64,000 bases of DNA from Bradyrhizobium algeriense (GTDB taxonomy: Bacteria > Pseudomonadota > Alphaproteobacteria > Rhizobiales > Xanthobacteraceae). The stretch spans positions 2,294,001-2,358,000 of the forward strand of contig NZ_JAZHRV010000001.1 in NCBI RefSeq assembly GCF_036924595.1, in the 5' to 3' direction. The notes beneath the pieces were generated by a model that did no database searches, had not been told where the DNA came from, and saw nothing but the letters and a program-made list of their open reading frames with translations. The translations under genes were made by a program, and so were the position numbers. Positions 42,629-50,412 of this stretch are shown piece by piece (position 1 is the stretch's first letter; each line of letters starts with the position of its first letter).

Positions 42629-44230
42629 ATGAACGCGAAATCGGGACGAACCTTATTTGCCGCCGGCCTGATCAGTGCGGCGCTCATCAGCGGCGCAATC
42701 GGCCAGCAAGACGACAAGCTCGGTAAGGTAACCTTCGCTACCTCCTGCGACCCCGCTGTGCAAGTCGAGTTCGACCGCGGCGTCGCCATGCTCCATTCGT
42801 ACTGGTTCTTGATTGCCCGCCGCAAATTCGAAGAGATCCTGAAGCAGGACCCCACTTGCGCCATGGCGTATTGGGGCGTGGCGATGGATCGCCTCGGTAA
42901 CACCCTTGCCACTACGCCGACGCGAGCCGAGGCCCAGGCGGGTTGGGAAGCAATCGAAAAAGCGCAGGCAACGGGTGCGAAGACGCAGCGGGAGCGCGAT
43001 TGGATCGATGCCCTTGGCGTCTATTTCCGCGATCATGACAAGGTGGCCGTGGATGCCCGACTGGCAGCCTATAGTGCCGCGATGGAGAGGGTGGCGCAAA
43101 CCTATCCTGATGACTACGAGGCGCAGGTCTATTACGCGCTGACGCTTCAAGCCTCGGCACCGAAGAGCGATCTCACCTACGCCAATCAGATCAGGTCGGC
43201 GGCGCTGTTGGAGAAACTCTTCGAGCAGAATCCGCAGCATCCAGGCGTGACGCACTACCTCATCCACGCCTACGACTTCGCGCCGCTTGCCGAGAAGGGA
43301 ATCGCGTCGGCGCGGCGCTATGCCGGCATTGCGCCGGCCGTGCCACACGCCCGGCACATGCCGTCGCATATCTACTCGATGGTCGGGCTTTGGGAAGAAT
43401 CCATCGCCTCGAACGCGTCGTCGCTCGAGATCCAGCCCGACTACTATCACGCGTCGGATTTTTCGGTCTACGCCCATCTGCAACTCGCGCAGGATGCCAA
43501 GGCCGAGGCGATGATCAAGAAGTCGCTCGCCACCGCCGACCGCGGCGATCGTCCGATCAACTTCGTTCATTTTACCGCCAAGGCCGCGATGCCGGCGCGT
43601 TACGTCCTGGAACGGGCGGATTGGGCCGGCGCTGCCGCGTTGCCGATAACCGCCACCCAATATCCCATGGCGGATTCGTTGGTCCGCTTTACACGCGGTC
43701 TGGGCATGGCGCGCACCGGCGATCTCTCGGGCGCCAAAGCAGAGATCGAAGCAATGAAGGCGTTGCAAACGACACTGCAGCGCGCCGACCAGTCCTACTG
43801 GGCGGACCGGACCGAGGAGCAGATGCTTGCCGTTTTGGCCTGGATCGCACTGAAGGAAGGCGCGACCGATCAGGCGCAGCGGTTCATGCGCGCCGCCGCC
43901 GATGGCGAAGATGGCAGCGTCAAGCATGTGGCGATGGAGAATCGTCTCTATCCGTTCCGCGAATTGCTTGGCGAACTACTCCTTGAGACGGGCCAGCCCG
44001 CCGCGGCCCTGAACGAGTTCGAGACCGCTCTCAAGCAGACGCCCAACCGCTTCCGCGCATTCTGGGGAGCCGCCCGCGCCGCCGACAGCGCCGGTGATCG
44101 TCAAAAGGCGTCCGACTACTTTGACAAGCTGGTGAACCTCGCCAGCAATGCCGATACGGAGCGGCAGGAAATCCGTGTGGCCCGGGCATATGCGCGCCAG
44201 GATGACACGATAGGTAGTGCGCGAAAATAG
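42629..44230 (+). CDS. Secreted TPR-repeat protein
   Basis: 533 residues from the ATG at 42629 (AGAGGAG upstream). A signal peptide ends near SGAIGQQ. The body is helical with TPR-like pairs (FDRGVAMLHSYWFLIARRKFEEILKQDPTCAMAYWGVAM and later YHASDFSVYAHLQLAQDAKAEAMIKKSL, LNEFETALKQTPNRFRAFWGAARAADSAGDRQKASDYFDKLV). This looks like a periplasmic scaffold. It is followed 52 bases downstream by a second TPR gene. No enzyme motif is present. Confidence 0.83.
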   Translation: MNAKSGRTLFAAGLISAALISGAIGQQDDKLGKVTFATSCDPAVQVEFDRGVAMLHSYWFLIARRKFEEILKQDPTCAMAYWGVAMDRLGNTLATTPTRAEAQAGWEAIEKAQATGAKTQRERDWIDALGVYFRDHDKVAVDARLAAYSAAMERVAQTYPDDYEAQVYYALTLQASAPKSDLTYANQIRSAALLEKLFEQNPQHPGVTHYLIHAYDFAPLAEKGIASARRYAGIAPAVPHARHMPSHIYSMVGLWEESIASNASSLEIQPDYYHASDFSVYAHLQLAQDAKAEAMIKKSLATADRGDRPINFVHFTAKAAMPARYVLERADWAGAAALPITATQYPMADSLVRFTRGLGMARTGDLSGAKAEIEAMKALQTTLQRADQSYWADRTEEQMLAVLAWIALKEGATDQAQRFMRAAADGEDGSVKHVAMENRLYPFRELLGELLLETGQPAAALNEFETALKQTPNRFRAFWGAARAADSAGDRQKASDYFDKLVNLASNADTERQEIRVARAYARQDDTIGSARK

Positions 44231-44282
44231 TCCCTTGGCTGCCGGCCCGGCGCCCGGCAGCCATCAGTTCGAGAAGACAGCG

Positions 44283-44855
44283 ATGATCCGCGCAGTCGCA
44301 TTGGCAATGATGCTCGGCGTGCTCGTGAGCGGCGTGGCCGCCCATATCATAACGCCGGGCTGGCGGACCGCGATCGCACCGCTGGTCGGCGTACGCGACC
44401 GTCCGGTTGAGACCGCCGCCACGGCCGAAGCCTGGCCGATCTGCACCTCCATGGCCTCCGTTGCACCGGACGCCGACTGGGCCCAACTCGATCCCGATTT
44501 CAAGGCTGGCAAAAAGGCGCTGCGCGCAGAGAATTGGAGTGGCGCAATCGCGGCGTTCGAACTCGCGGCACTGCGTGACCCGACCAATGCCGATATCCAG
44601 AACTACATCGGCTACGCCTATCGGCGGATGCGTCAGATGGGGCCAGCGATTGGCCATTATCAGAAAGCACTGCTGTTGAATGCCCGCCACCGCAGCGCGC
44701 ATGAGCATCTCGGTGAAGCTTATTTGGTGCTGGGCGAACCGGCCAAAGCACAGCAATTGTTGGTGGCATTGGAAAATCTCTGCCTGCTTCCCTGCGAGGA
44801 GTACGACGACCTCAAGCGTGCGATTGCCGCGTACAAGACGCTGGCCGGGCATTGA
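44283..44855 (+). CDS. Small secreted/membrane-anchored TPR protein
   Basis: 190 residues from the ATG at 44283. An N-terminal hydrophobic helix (AVALAMMLGVLVSGVAAHII) is followed by two or three TPR units (GKKALRAENWSGAIAAFELAALRDPTNADIQNYIGYAYRRMRQMGPAIGHYQKALLLNARHRSAHEHLGEAYLVLGEPAKAQQLL). Two Cys near the end (CLLPCEEYDDLKRAI) are a conserved feature of short secreted TPR proteins. It is probably cotranscribed with the preceding TPR gene. Confidence 0.83.
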   Translation: MIRAVALAMMLGVLVSGVAAHIITPGWRTAIAPLVGVRDRPVETAATAEAWPICTSMASVAPDADWAQLDPDFKAGKKALRAENWSGAIAAFELAALRDPTNADIQNYIGYAYRRMRQMGPAIGHYQKALLLNARHRSAHEHLGEAYLVLGEPAKAQQLLVALENLCLLPCEEYDDLKRAIAAYKTLAGH

Positions 44856-45108
44856 GATCGATTCATCGGCCGGCCGCGCCACGCCTTTCAGCGAGAGAGA
44901 CTGGAACGCGAGGGCCTAGTCTGTCCTGTACTCTTACGACAACCCGGCCGACGTTGTAGGCTGAATGGACGGACATCGAGTTAGTCCTCGAGCTGCCACT
45001 GGGGCGTGCCGAAGTCCCCGTTTCGTATTGGCAGCGTCGATGCTGTCGGCAGGCGTCGCACTTCAATAGACCGACGATCTTTTAGCCGGTGCTTTTTCGC
45101 AATCGCAC
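44856..45108. other. Intergenic stretch ahead of the DUF1330 gene, no gene seen
   Basis: Together with the hairpin at 45109-45134 this makes a 302-base gene-free stretch. Short frames on either strand lack start sites and protein-like composition. Confidence 0.4.
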
Positions 45109-45134
45109 GGTCGTGCGAGCCAGCACGACCTTTT
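45109..45134 (+). promoter_or_regulatory. Terminator-like hairpin in the leader of the DUF1330 gene
   Basis: GGTCGTGC-GAGCCA-GCACGACC-TTTT, a perfect 8-bp stem with a 6-base loop and a short T-run, 24 bases before the ATG at 45158. It is either the terminator of upstream transcription or an attenuator for this gene. Confidence 0.5.
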
Positions 45135-45157
45135 CGCAGTGACAAGGGAGAAACGTC

Positions 45158-45544
45158 ATGAAGACTCACCATTCAGTGACATTAGCGATGCTGGCGGGCT
45201 TCGGACTCGGTACAGTCGCGGTTGAAGGACTCCATGCCCAGGCTAAGCCACCGGTATACCAAGTCGTTGAAATCGAGCCCTCGAACATGGAGGCCTACGT
45301 GAAGGACTACGTCCCGAAGGCTCAGGCCGCCATCAAAGCTGCTGGCGGCAAGTTCCTTGCCGCCGGAGGTAAGACCACGACAATCGAAGGAGAGCCGCCG
45401 AAAGCACGCGTTGTTATCCAACAGTGGGATAGCGTTGAGAAAATCCAAGCGTATCGCGATTCAGCGGCCTTCAAAGACCTCTTGCCGCTCCGCAACAGCA
45501 TGGCGAAGTTCCGCAGCTACGCCGTTGAGGGGGTACCTCAATAG
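45158..45544 (+). CDS. Secreted DUF1330-family protein
   Basis: 128 residues with a leader peptide (LAMLAGFGLGTVAVEGLHAQ). The DUF1330 domain is PPVYQVVEIEPSNMEAYVKDYVPKAQAAIKAAGGKFLAAGGKTTTIEGEPPKARVVIQQWDSVEKIQAYRDSAAFKDLLPLR. It is a small ferredoxin-like barrel, usually cytoplasmic, here with an export signal as in a rhizobial subset. GGGAG precedes the start and a strong terminator follows. Confidence 0.9.
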   Translation: MKTHHSVTLAMLAGFGLGTVAVEGLHAQAKPPVYQVVEIEPSNMEAYVKDYVPKAQAAIKAAGGKFLAAGGKTTTIEGEPPKARVVIQQWDSVEKIQAYRDSAAFKDLLPLRNSMAKFRSYAVEGVPQ

Positions 45545-45571
45545 CTATTCGGACAACGGGCGTGCCGGATT

Positions 45572-45602
45572 GAAGGCCGCCTTAGCTGGCGGCCTTCTTC
45601 CT
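45572..45602 (+). terminator. Rho-independent terminator after the DUF1330 gene
   Basis: GAAGGCCGCC-TTAGCT-GGCGGCCTTC followed by TTCC: a perfect 10-bp stem and 6-base loop 27 bases after the stop. The T-run is short and interrupted by C. Confidence 0.8.
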
Positions 45603-45984
45603 TCCGCGCCACCAAAGGGCAGGAGCGGTTCTGTGAGGGCCTGCGGGCGAGGTGATGTCGGAGATGAGTCATTCGCGTCGATCTTGGTATGTCTGCTTCA
45701 TGTCCGATGACGGGGTAATTTCGGAAGTGCTGTTGTTCGGTTTCCCATTGAAGGCATCGCTCTTGCCGGTCGCCGGACGGGCAAATCAGTAAGCGTTTCG
45801 GGTGCGCGACAGCCCGACCCGCTAACCCAAGCCCATGAAAAGCGCTGCGCCAAAGCACGAATTTCACCAGCCAATTCAACGTGATTTGGGCCGTCCAGTT
45901 TGCGTGGCAAAAATATATCGCTTCTCATTTCCCCCAAATCAGCTCCATCTTCGCGCCATCCCGCCTCATCGAAGAGGGGCGTAC
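45603..45984. other. Gene-poor stretch, nothing identified
   Basis: Overlapping frames on both strands (for example a minus-strand frame containing GWREDGADLGEMRSDIFLP) lack convincing start sites and family resemblance. It could be a decayed gene. Together with the structured element this makes about 1 kb without a supported gene. Confidence 0.4.
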
Positions 45985-46480
45985 GCGTCGTCACGATACG
46001 TGGAGTGCGGGTTGCGGTGGACGCGATGGCGTTGCGCGCGCGAGGCATTGCAGGGCGGCCTCAAGCTTGTCTTGAGGCTGTGAGCGATCGATCCGCGCAG
46101 GACGAGCGGCGTTATTGCGTACGGCAAAAGCGTGTGGTTCTGGCACCCGTGGCTGGTGTCAAGCTGGCGGAGGCTGATCGAATCCAACCGGGTTCGTTGG
46201 GCCGTCAATCCGGCAGCGACGGAGGCAAGAGGAATTCGTCTCCGGGAAGAGCGCGCCATAAGCCGTCAAGCCATTGCGCAGGGAAGGCCGGATGCTCTCC
46301 GCTGGACCTGTATGCTCGTGTGCGCACTTCTTTGTGCCATTGCACACGAGACCGCGGGTGCAGCGCGCACCCGGTCTTCCCTGCGCCCTCTCATCCCTGA
46401 GGGGGCAAGCGATCAGGTACAACTCGGGCGCGCTGCGCCGCGAGAGCGTACCGGCATATCCGCCTCTCACGACTTGATAC
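45985..46480. other. Structured multi-hairpin intergenic element
   Basis: A non-coding block with nested perfect pairings. The outer stem is GCGCAGGGAAG (46276-46286) with CTTCCCTGCGC (46376-46386). Inside it are a 9-bp stem CTCGTGTGC (46315) / GCACACGAG (46342) with an inner GCAC/GTGC, and a 7-bp stem CGGGTGC (46355) / GCACCCG (46367). From memory, related blocks recur between genes in Bradyrhizobiaceae with the same outer stem and different inner-stem sequences, which I could not verify here. Frames across it on both strands look spurious. The left boundary is approximate. Confidence 0.6.
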
Positions 46481-46614
46481 GATTTCCGTCGATAATCATC
46501 CCGACTTGAGTCCAGTCGCTACCGTCTCGCCCGGCGGAATATTTCGGCGCTTGCCAAGGGAGCGGCGACAGGCCAGAAAAAAACCTGGAAGAAGAAACGC
46601 CAACGGAGAACGAT

Positions 46615-47763
46615 TTGACCATCAAGGGCAAAGCCTACATTGCCGGGATCTACGAGCATCCCACCCGGCACGCACCCGATAAATCAACTGCGCAGTTGCA
46701 TGCCGAGGTCGCCAAGGGCGCGATCGAAGATGCCGGGCTCACCAAGGCCGACATCGACGGCTATTTCTGCGCCGGCGACGCCCCGGGCGGGCTTTGGCCG
46801 ATGGTCGATTATCTCGGATTGAAGGTGCGTCACGTCGATTCCACCGAGACCGGCGGCTGTTCCTATTTGATCCATCTCGGCCACGCCGCAGAGGCGATCG
46901 CGGCGGGCAAATGCTCGATCGCGCTGGTCACGCTCGCCGGCAAGCCGCGCACCGGGGTGATGCCGCCGCGCGCCGCGGGCGCGGAAGCCGATTTCGAGGC
47001 GGCCTATGGGGCCACCACCCACAATGCCTACGGCATGTGTGCCATGCGCCATATGCACGACTACGGCACCACAAGCGAACAGCTCGCCTGGATCAAGGTC
47101 GCGGCTTCCCATCACGCCCAGTACAACCCGCACGCGATGTTGAAAGAGGTCGTCACCGTCGAGGACGTCATCAACTCGCCGATGATCTCGGACCCACTGC
47201 ACCGCATGGATTGCTGCGTCGTCACCGATGGCGGCGGCGCGATGATTGTGACGACGCCGGAAATCGCAAAGAGCCTGAAGAAGCCGCTGGTGCGGCTGAT
47301 CGGCCATGGCGAAGCGATGAAAGGCCCGCGCGGCGGCAAGGATCTCGACCTGACTTATTCCGCTGGCGTCTGGTCCGGCCCGCGCGCCTTCGAGGAAGCT
47401 GGCATCACGCCAAAGGACATCAAATACGCCTCGATCTATGACAGCTTCACCATCACGGTTTTGATGCAGCTCGAAGACCTCGGCTTCTGCAAGAAGGGCG
47501 AGGGTGGCAAGTTCGTCTCCGACGGCAATCTGATTTCGGGCGTCGGCAAGCTGCCGTTCAACACCGACGGCGGCGGCCTCTGCAGCAATCACCCGGTCAA
47601 CCGCGGCGGCATGACCAAAATTCTCGAGGCGGTCCGCCAGTTGCGCGGCGAAGCCCATCCGAAGGTGCAGGTGCCGAATTGCGACCTCGCAATCGCCCAT
47701 GGCACCGGCGGACTTCTCGGCGTGCGTCACGCCGCCTCAACCTGCATTCTGGAGCGCGTGTGA
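46615..47763 (+). CDS. Thiolase-superfamily protein (SCP-x/Ltp2-like)
   Basis: 382 residues from a TTG start (GGAG upstream). The thiolase fold is recognisable (GAIEDAGLTKADIDGYFCAGDAP; HAAEAIAAGKCSIALVTLAGKPR; HNAYGMCAMRHMHDYGTTSEQLAWIKVAASHHAQYNPHA; C-terminal HGTGGLLGVRHAASTCIL). The nucleophile region reads STETGGCSYL, in which the Cys is displaced by one from the usual NACASG position, so classic thiolase chemistry is doubtful. Its stop overlaps the start of a DUF35 OB-fold gene. Thiolase-like/DUF35 pairs act as acyl-CoA aldolases in steroid side-chain degradation (Ltp2-ChsH2), a plausible model. Confidence 0.85.
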   Translation: MTIKGKAYIAGIYEHPTRHAPDKSTAQLHAEVAKGAIEDAGLTKADIDGYFCAGDAPGGLWPMVDYLGLKVRHVDSTETGGCSYLIHLGHAAEAIAAGKCSIALVTLAGKPRTGVMPPRAAGAEADFEAAYGATTHNAYGMCAMRHMHDYGTTSEQLAWIKVAASHHAQYNPHAMLKEVVTVEDVINSPMISDPLHRMDCCVVTDGGGAMIVTTPEIAKSLKKPLVRLIGHGEAMKGPRGGKDLDLTYSAGVWSGPRAFEEAGITPKDIKYASIYDSFTITVLMQLEDLGFCKKGEGGKFVSDGNLISGVGKLPFNTDGGGLCSNHPVNRGGMTKILEAVRQLRGEAHPKVQVPNCDLAIAHGTGGLLGVRHAASTCILERV

Positions 47764-48152
47764 TGGCTGAAACGAAAAAATATCCGGCGCCGGTGACCAA
47801 TCCCGAGACCGCGCAGTTCTGGGAAGCGGCCAAGGCCGGCAAGTTCATGATCAAGCGCTGCACCGCCTGCGGCGAGCCGCATTACTTCCCGCGCTCGATC
47901 TGCCCGTTCTGCTTCTCCGACAAGACGGTGTGGGAAGAAGCTTCCGGTGAAGCCACGATCTACACCTACAGCCTGATGCGCAAGTCGCCGACCGGCCCGT
48001 ACGCGATCGCCTATGTCACGCTGAAGGAAGGCCCGTCGCTGCAGACCAACATTGTCGACTGCGATCTTGAGAAGCTGAAGATCGGCCAGAAGGTGAAAGT
48101 GGTGTTCAAGCCGACCGACGGCGCGCCATTGCCGTTCTTCACGGCGGCCTAA
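47763..48152 (+). CDS. DUF35 zinc-ribbon/OB-fold acyl-CoA-associated protein
   Basis: 129 residues. The N-terminal rubredoxin-like zinc ribbon has four Cys (RCTACGEPHYFPRSICPFC) and the OB-fold follows (EASGEATIYTYSLMRKSPTGPYAIAYVTLKEG ... GQKVKVVFKP). DUF35 proteins assemble with thiolase-like partners and bring acyl-CoA to them. The ATG overlaps the stop of the thiolase gene (TGATG), supporting a heteromeric complex. Confidence 0.93.
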   Translation: MAETKKYPAPVTNPETAQFWEAAKAGKFMIKRCTACGEPHYFPRSICPFCFSDKTVWEEASGEATIYTYSLMRKSPTGPYAIAYVTLKEGPSLQTNIVDCDLEKLKIGQKVKVVFKPTDGAPLPFFTAA

Positions 48153-48156
48153 GAAG

Positions 48157-48300
48157 TACCTTCTCCCCCTGTGGGAGAAGGTGGCGCGAAGCGCCGGATG
48201 AGGGGTTCTCACCGCGAGCACTGTGCTTGCGGAGCCAACCCCTCACCCAAGCGAGTTTGTGGCTGCTGCCGGTGATGCCCTCTCCCACAAGGGGAGAGGG
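48157..48300. repeat. Palindromic repeat (CTCTCCC-GTGGGAG class)
   Basis: A left unit CCTTCTCCCCCTGTGGGAGAAGG-like hairpin with GCGCGAAGCGC, and a right unit CCCTCTCCCACAAGGGGAGAGGG, with GGATGAGGGGTTC and AACCCCTCACCC pairing between them. It fills the gap between the DUF35 and MaoC genes. Confidence 0.8.
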
Positions 48301-48350
48301 CGCTGCAATTGGCGCCGCTGAAGAAGAAAGTTCGGGAGAGGAACTACTAG

Positions 48351-49211
48351 ATGCCGATCAATTACGAACAGCTCATGGCCCTGAAAAATCTCGGCCAGAA
48401 ATATGCCTATACCGACCGTGAGGTGATGCTCTACGCCTACGGTATCGGCATGGGCGCCGACCCCATGGATGAGAACGAACTCGCCTACGTCAACGAAGGC
48501 ACCTTCACCCCGCGTCCCCTCAAGGTCGTACCGACCTTCGCCTCGGTAGCGGCGTGGGGGTCAGGACCCGGCGAGATGAATCTCAACCGCGTGATGGTGG
48601 TCGACGGCGAGCGCGACATCACCTTCCACAAGCCGCTGCCGGGCGCGGCCAAGATCACGGCCGACTCGACCGTGCTCGACGTCTTCGACAAGGGCAAGGA
48701 CAAGGGCGCCGTCATCCGGCACCAGACCGTGCTGAAGGATGAGAACGGCGAGAAGCTTGCCACGCTGGTTGCCTCGCGTTTCGCGCGCGGCGACGGCGGC
48801 TTTGGCGGGCCGTCCGAAGGCCAACCCGAGCCGCACAAGGTGCCGAGCCGCGCGCCCGACAAGATCGTCGACATCACGACGCGGCCGGACCAGGCGCTGG
48901 TCTATCGCCTCTGCGGCGACCGCAACCCGCTGCACTCGGATCCGGAGTTTGCGAAGAAGGCCGGCTTTCCGAGGCCGATTCTGCACGGCATGTGCACCTA
49001 CGGCATCACCTGCCGCGGCGTGCTGCAGACCTATGCCGATTACGATCCGTCCGCCTTCAAGCAACACGTCGCGCGCTTTTCCTCGCCGGTGTTTCCCGGC
49101 GAGACCGTGACGATGGAATTGTGGAAGGATGGCAATGTCGTCTCGTTCGAAGCGAAGGTGAAGGCGAGAGGCGTCACCGTGATCAAGAGCGGCAAGACGG
49201 TGCTGGGTTAG
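48351..49211 (+). CDS. MaoC-family enoyl-CoA hydratase (double hotdog)
   Basis: 286 residues of the two-hotdog type found in 2-enoyl-CoA hydratase 2. Residues 1-150 are the degenerate N-terminal hotdog (REVMLYAYGIGMGADPMDENELAYVNEG). The C-terminal hotdog contains the hydratase motif: YRLCGDRNPLHSDPEFAKKAGFPRPILHGMCTYG (the D-x-N-P-x-H dyad, Asp and His). It adds water to trans-2-enoyl-CoA to give the (R)-3-hydroxyacyl-CoA. It lies next to an SDR that resembles the type 2 multifunctional enzyme dehydrogenase, the natural next step. Confidence 0.93.
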   Translation: MPINYEQLMALKNLGQKYAYTDREVMLYAYGIGMGADPMDENELAYVNEGTFTPRPLKVVPTFASVAAWGSGPGEMNLNRVMVVDGERDITFHKPLPGAAKITADSTVLDVFDKGKDKGAVIRHQTVLKDENGEKLATLVASRFARGDGGFGGPSEGQPEPHKVPSRAPDKIVDITTRPDQALVYRLCGDRNPLHSDPEFAKKAGFPRPILHGMCTYGITCRGVLQTYADYDPSAFKQHVARFSSPVFPGETVTMELWKDGNVVSFEAKVKARGVTVIKSGKTVLG

Positions 49212-49222
49212 ACGGTGCGCTC

Positions 49223-49383
49223 CCTCGCCCCGCTCTTCGCGGGGTCGAGACGAGCGAAGCTCGCTCTTAGAGGGTTGGGGTGAGGGGCTCTCACCGCGAG
49301 TCTGGTTTGCTGGATAGACTTGTACCCCCTCACCCGAAATTCGCTTATGCGAATTTCGACCTCTCCCCGCAAGCGGGGCGAGG
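49223..49383. repeat. Palindromic repeat (CCTCGCCCCGCT class)
   Basis: Outer arms CCTCGCCCCGCT (49223) and AGCGGGGCGAGG (49372), perfect 12 bp. An inner GGGTGAGGGG/CCCCTCACCC pair and a short GAAATTCGCTTATGCGAATTTC hairpin lie near 49335. It occupies the MaoC-SDR gap. Confidence 0.85.
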
Positions 49384-49413
49384 TTAAGGAAGAAACCGAA
49401 AGGGAGAAACACC

Positions 49414-50295
49414 ATGGGACTACTCGACGGCAAGGTTGCCATCATCACCGGTGCAGGCGGCGGGCTCGGTGAGGCCTACGCAAAGCTGTTCGCGCGCGAG
49501 GGCGCGGCGGTCGTGGTCAACGACCTCGGCGGTCCCCGCGACGGTTCCGGCGCCGACGTGTCGATGGCGCAGAAGGTGGTCAACGCGATCAAGGAAGAGG
49601 GCGGCCGTGCCGTCGCCAACGGATCCGACATCTCGACCATCGCAGGCGGACAATCCGTGTTCGAGGACGCCATCAAGAATTTCGGCCGCGCTGACATTCT
49701 GGTGAATAACGCCGGCATCCTGCTCGACGAGACATTTGCAAAAGCCAAGGAGGCCAACTGGGACAGGGTGATCAAGGTGCACCTCAAAGGCACCTTCTGC
49801 TGCACCCAGCCGGTGTTCAAATGGATGCGCGAGAACGGCGGCGGCGTCATCGTCAACACGTCCTCGACCTCGGGCCTGATCGGCAATTTCGGCCAGACCA
49901 ATTACGGCGCCGCCAAGGGCGGTATCTGGGGACTGTCGAACGTGCTGGCGATCGAGGGCCGCAAATACAACATCCGAATCTGGACGCTGGCCCCGGGCGC
50001 GCTGACCCGCATGACCGCCGACCTGCCGCGCTATAAGGAGAACCCCGGCGCCGCGCTGGGCCCGGACGGCATCGCGCCGGCCGTGCTATACATGGTCAGC
50101 GATTTGTCGGGCGACCAGACCGGCAAGGTGCTCGGCGTCTCCGGCCCGCGCGGCGTGCGGGAGATGCGGATGATGGAAATGGAAGGCTGGACGCCGCCGT
50201 TTACGGGGTGGAAGGCTGAGGATATCGTTACCCACGCCAAGGACATCTTCTTCTCCGAGGAGGATATCAAGAAGTCGGCGCGGCGATTCAAGTAA
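49414..50295 (+). CDS. Short-chain dehydrogenase/reductase (MFE-2-like 3-hydroxyacyl-CoA dehydrogenase)
   Basis: 293 residues. The nucleotide-binding GAGGGLG and VVVNDLGGPRDGSG (acidic residue for NAD) are typical of the D-3-hydroxyacyl-CoA dehydrogenase domain of peroxisomal multifunctional enzyme type 2. NNAG, the catalytic Ser (NTSSTSGL), Tyr164 and Lys168 (NYGAAKGG) are intact. The C-terminus extends to 293 with FFSEEDIKKSARRF. It probably oxidises the hydratase product of the MaoC neighbour. Confidence 0.92.
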   Translation: MGLLDGKVAIITGAGGGLGEAYAKLFAREGAAVVVNDLGGPRDGSGADVSMAQKVVNAIKEEGGRAVANGSDISTIAGGQSVFEDAIKNFGRADILVNNAGILLDETFAKAKEANWDRVIKVHLKGTFCCTQPVFKWMRENGGGVIVNTSSTSGLIGNFGQTNYGAAKGGIWGLSNVLAIEGRKYNIRIWTLAPGALTRMTADLPRYKENPGAALGPDGIAPAVLYMVSDLSGDQTGKVLGVSGPRGVREMRMMEMEGWTPPFTGWKAEDIVTHAKDIFFSEEDIKKSARRFK

Positions 50296-50297
50296 AT

Positions 50298-50392
50298 GTC
50301 GTTCCGGGGCGATGCGAAGCATCGAACTATGGTGCGCAATTGCGCACCTGAGAATCTCGAGATTCCGGGTTCGCTTCGCGCCCCGGAATGAC
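50298..50392. repeat. Palindromic repeat (GTCgTTCCGGGGC / GCCCCGGAATGAC class)
   Basis: Outer arms TTCCGGGGC (50302) and GCCCCGGAA (50380), extended by GTC/GAC, with an inner GATGCGAAGCATC hairpin and TGCGCAATTGCGCA. It separates the SDR and lyase-family genes. Confidence 0.85.
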
Positions 50393-50412
50393 GAAAAGGA
50401 TAGAGGTACTCG

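Noticed and set aside
46132..46509. Frames across the structured element on both strands
   Set aside because: They contain the hairpin arms, have no ribosome sites and no family resemblance; structure explains the sequence better.
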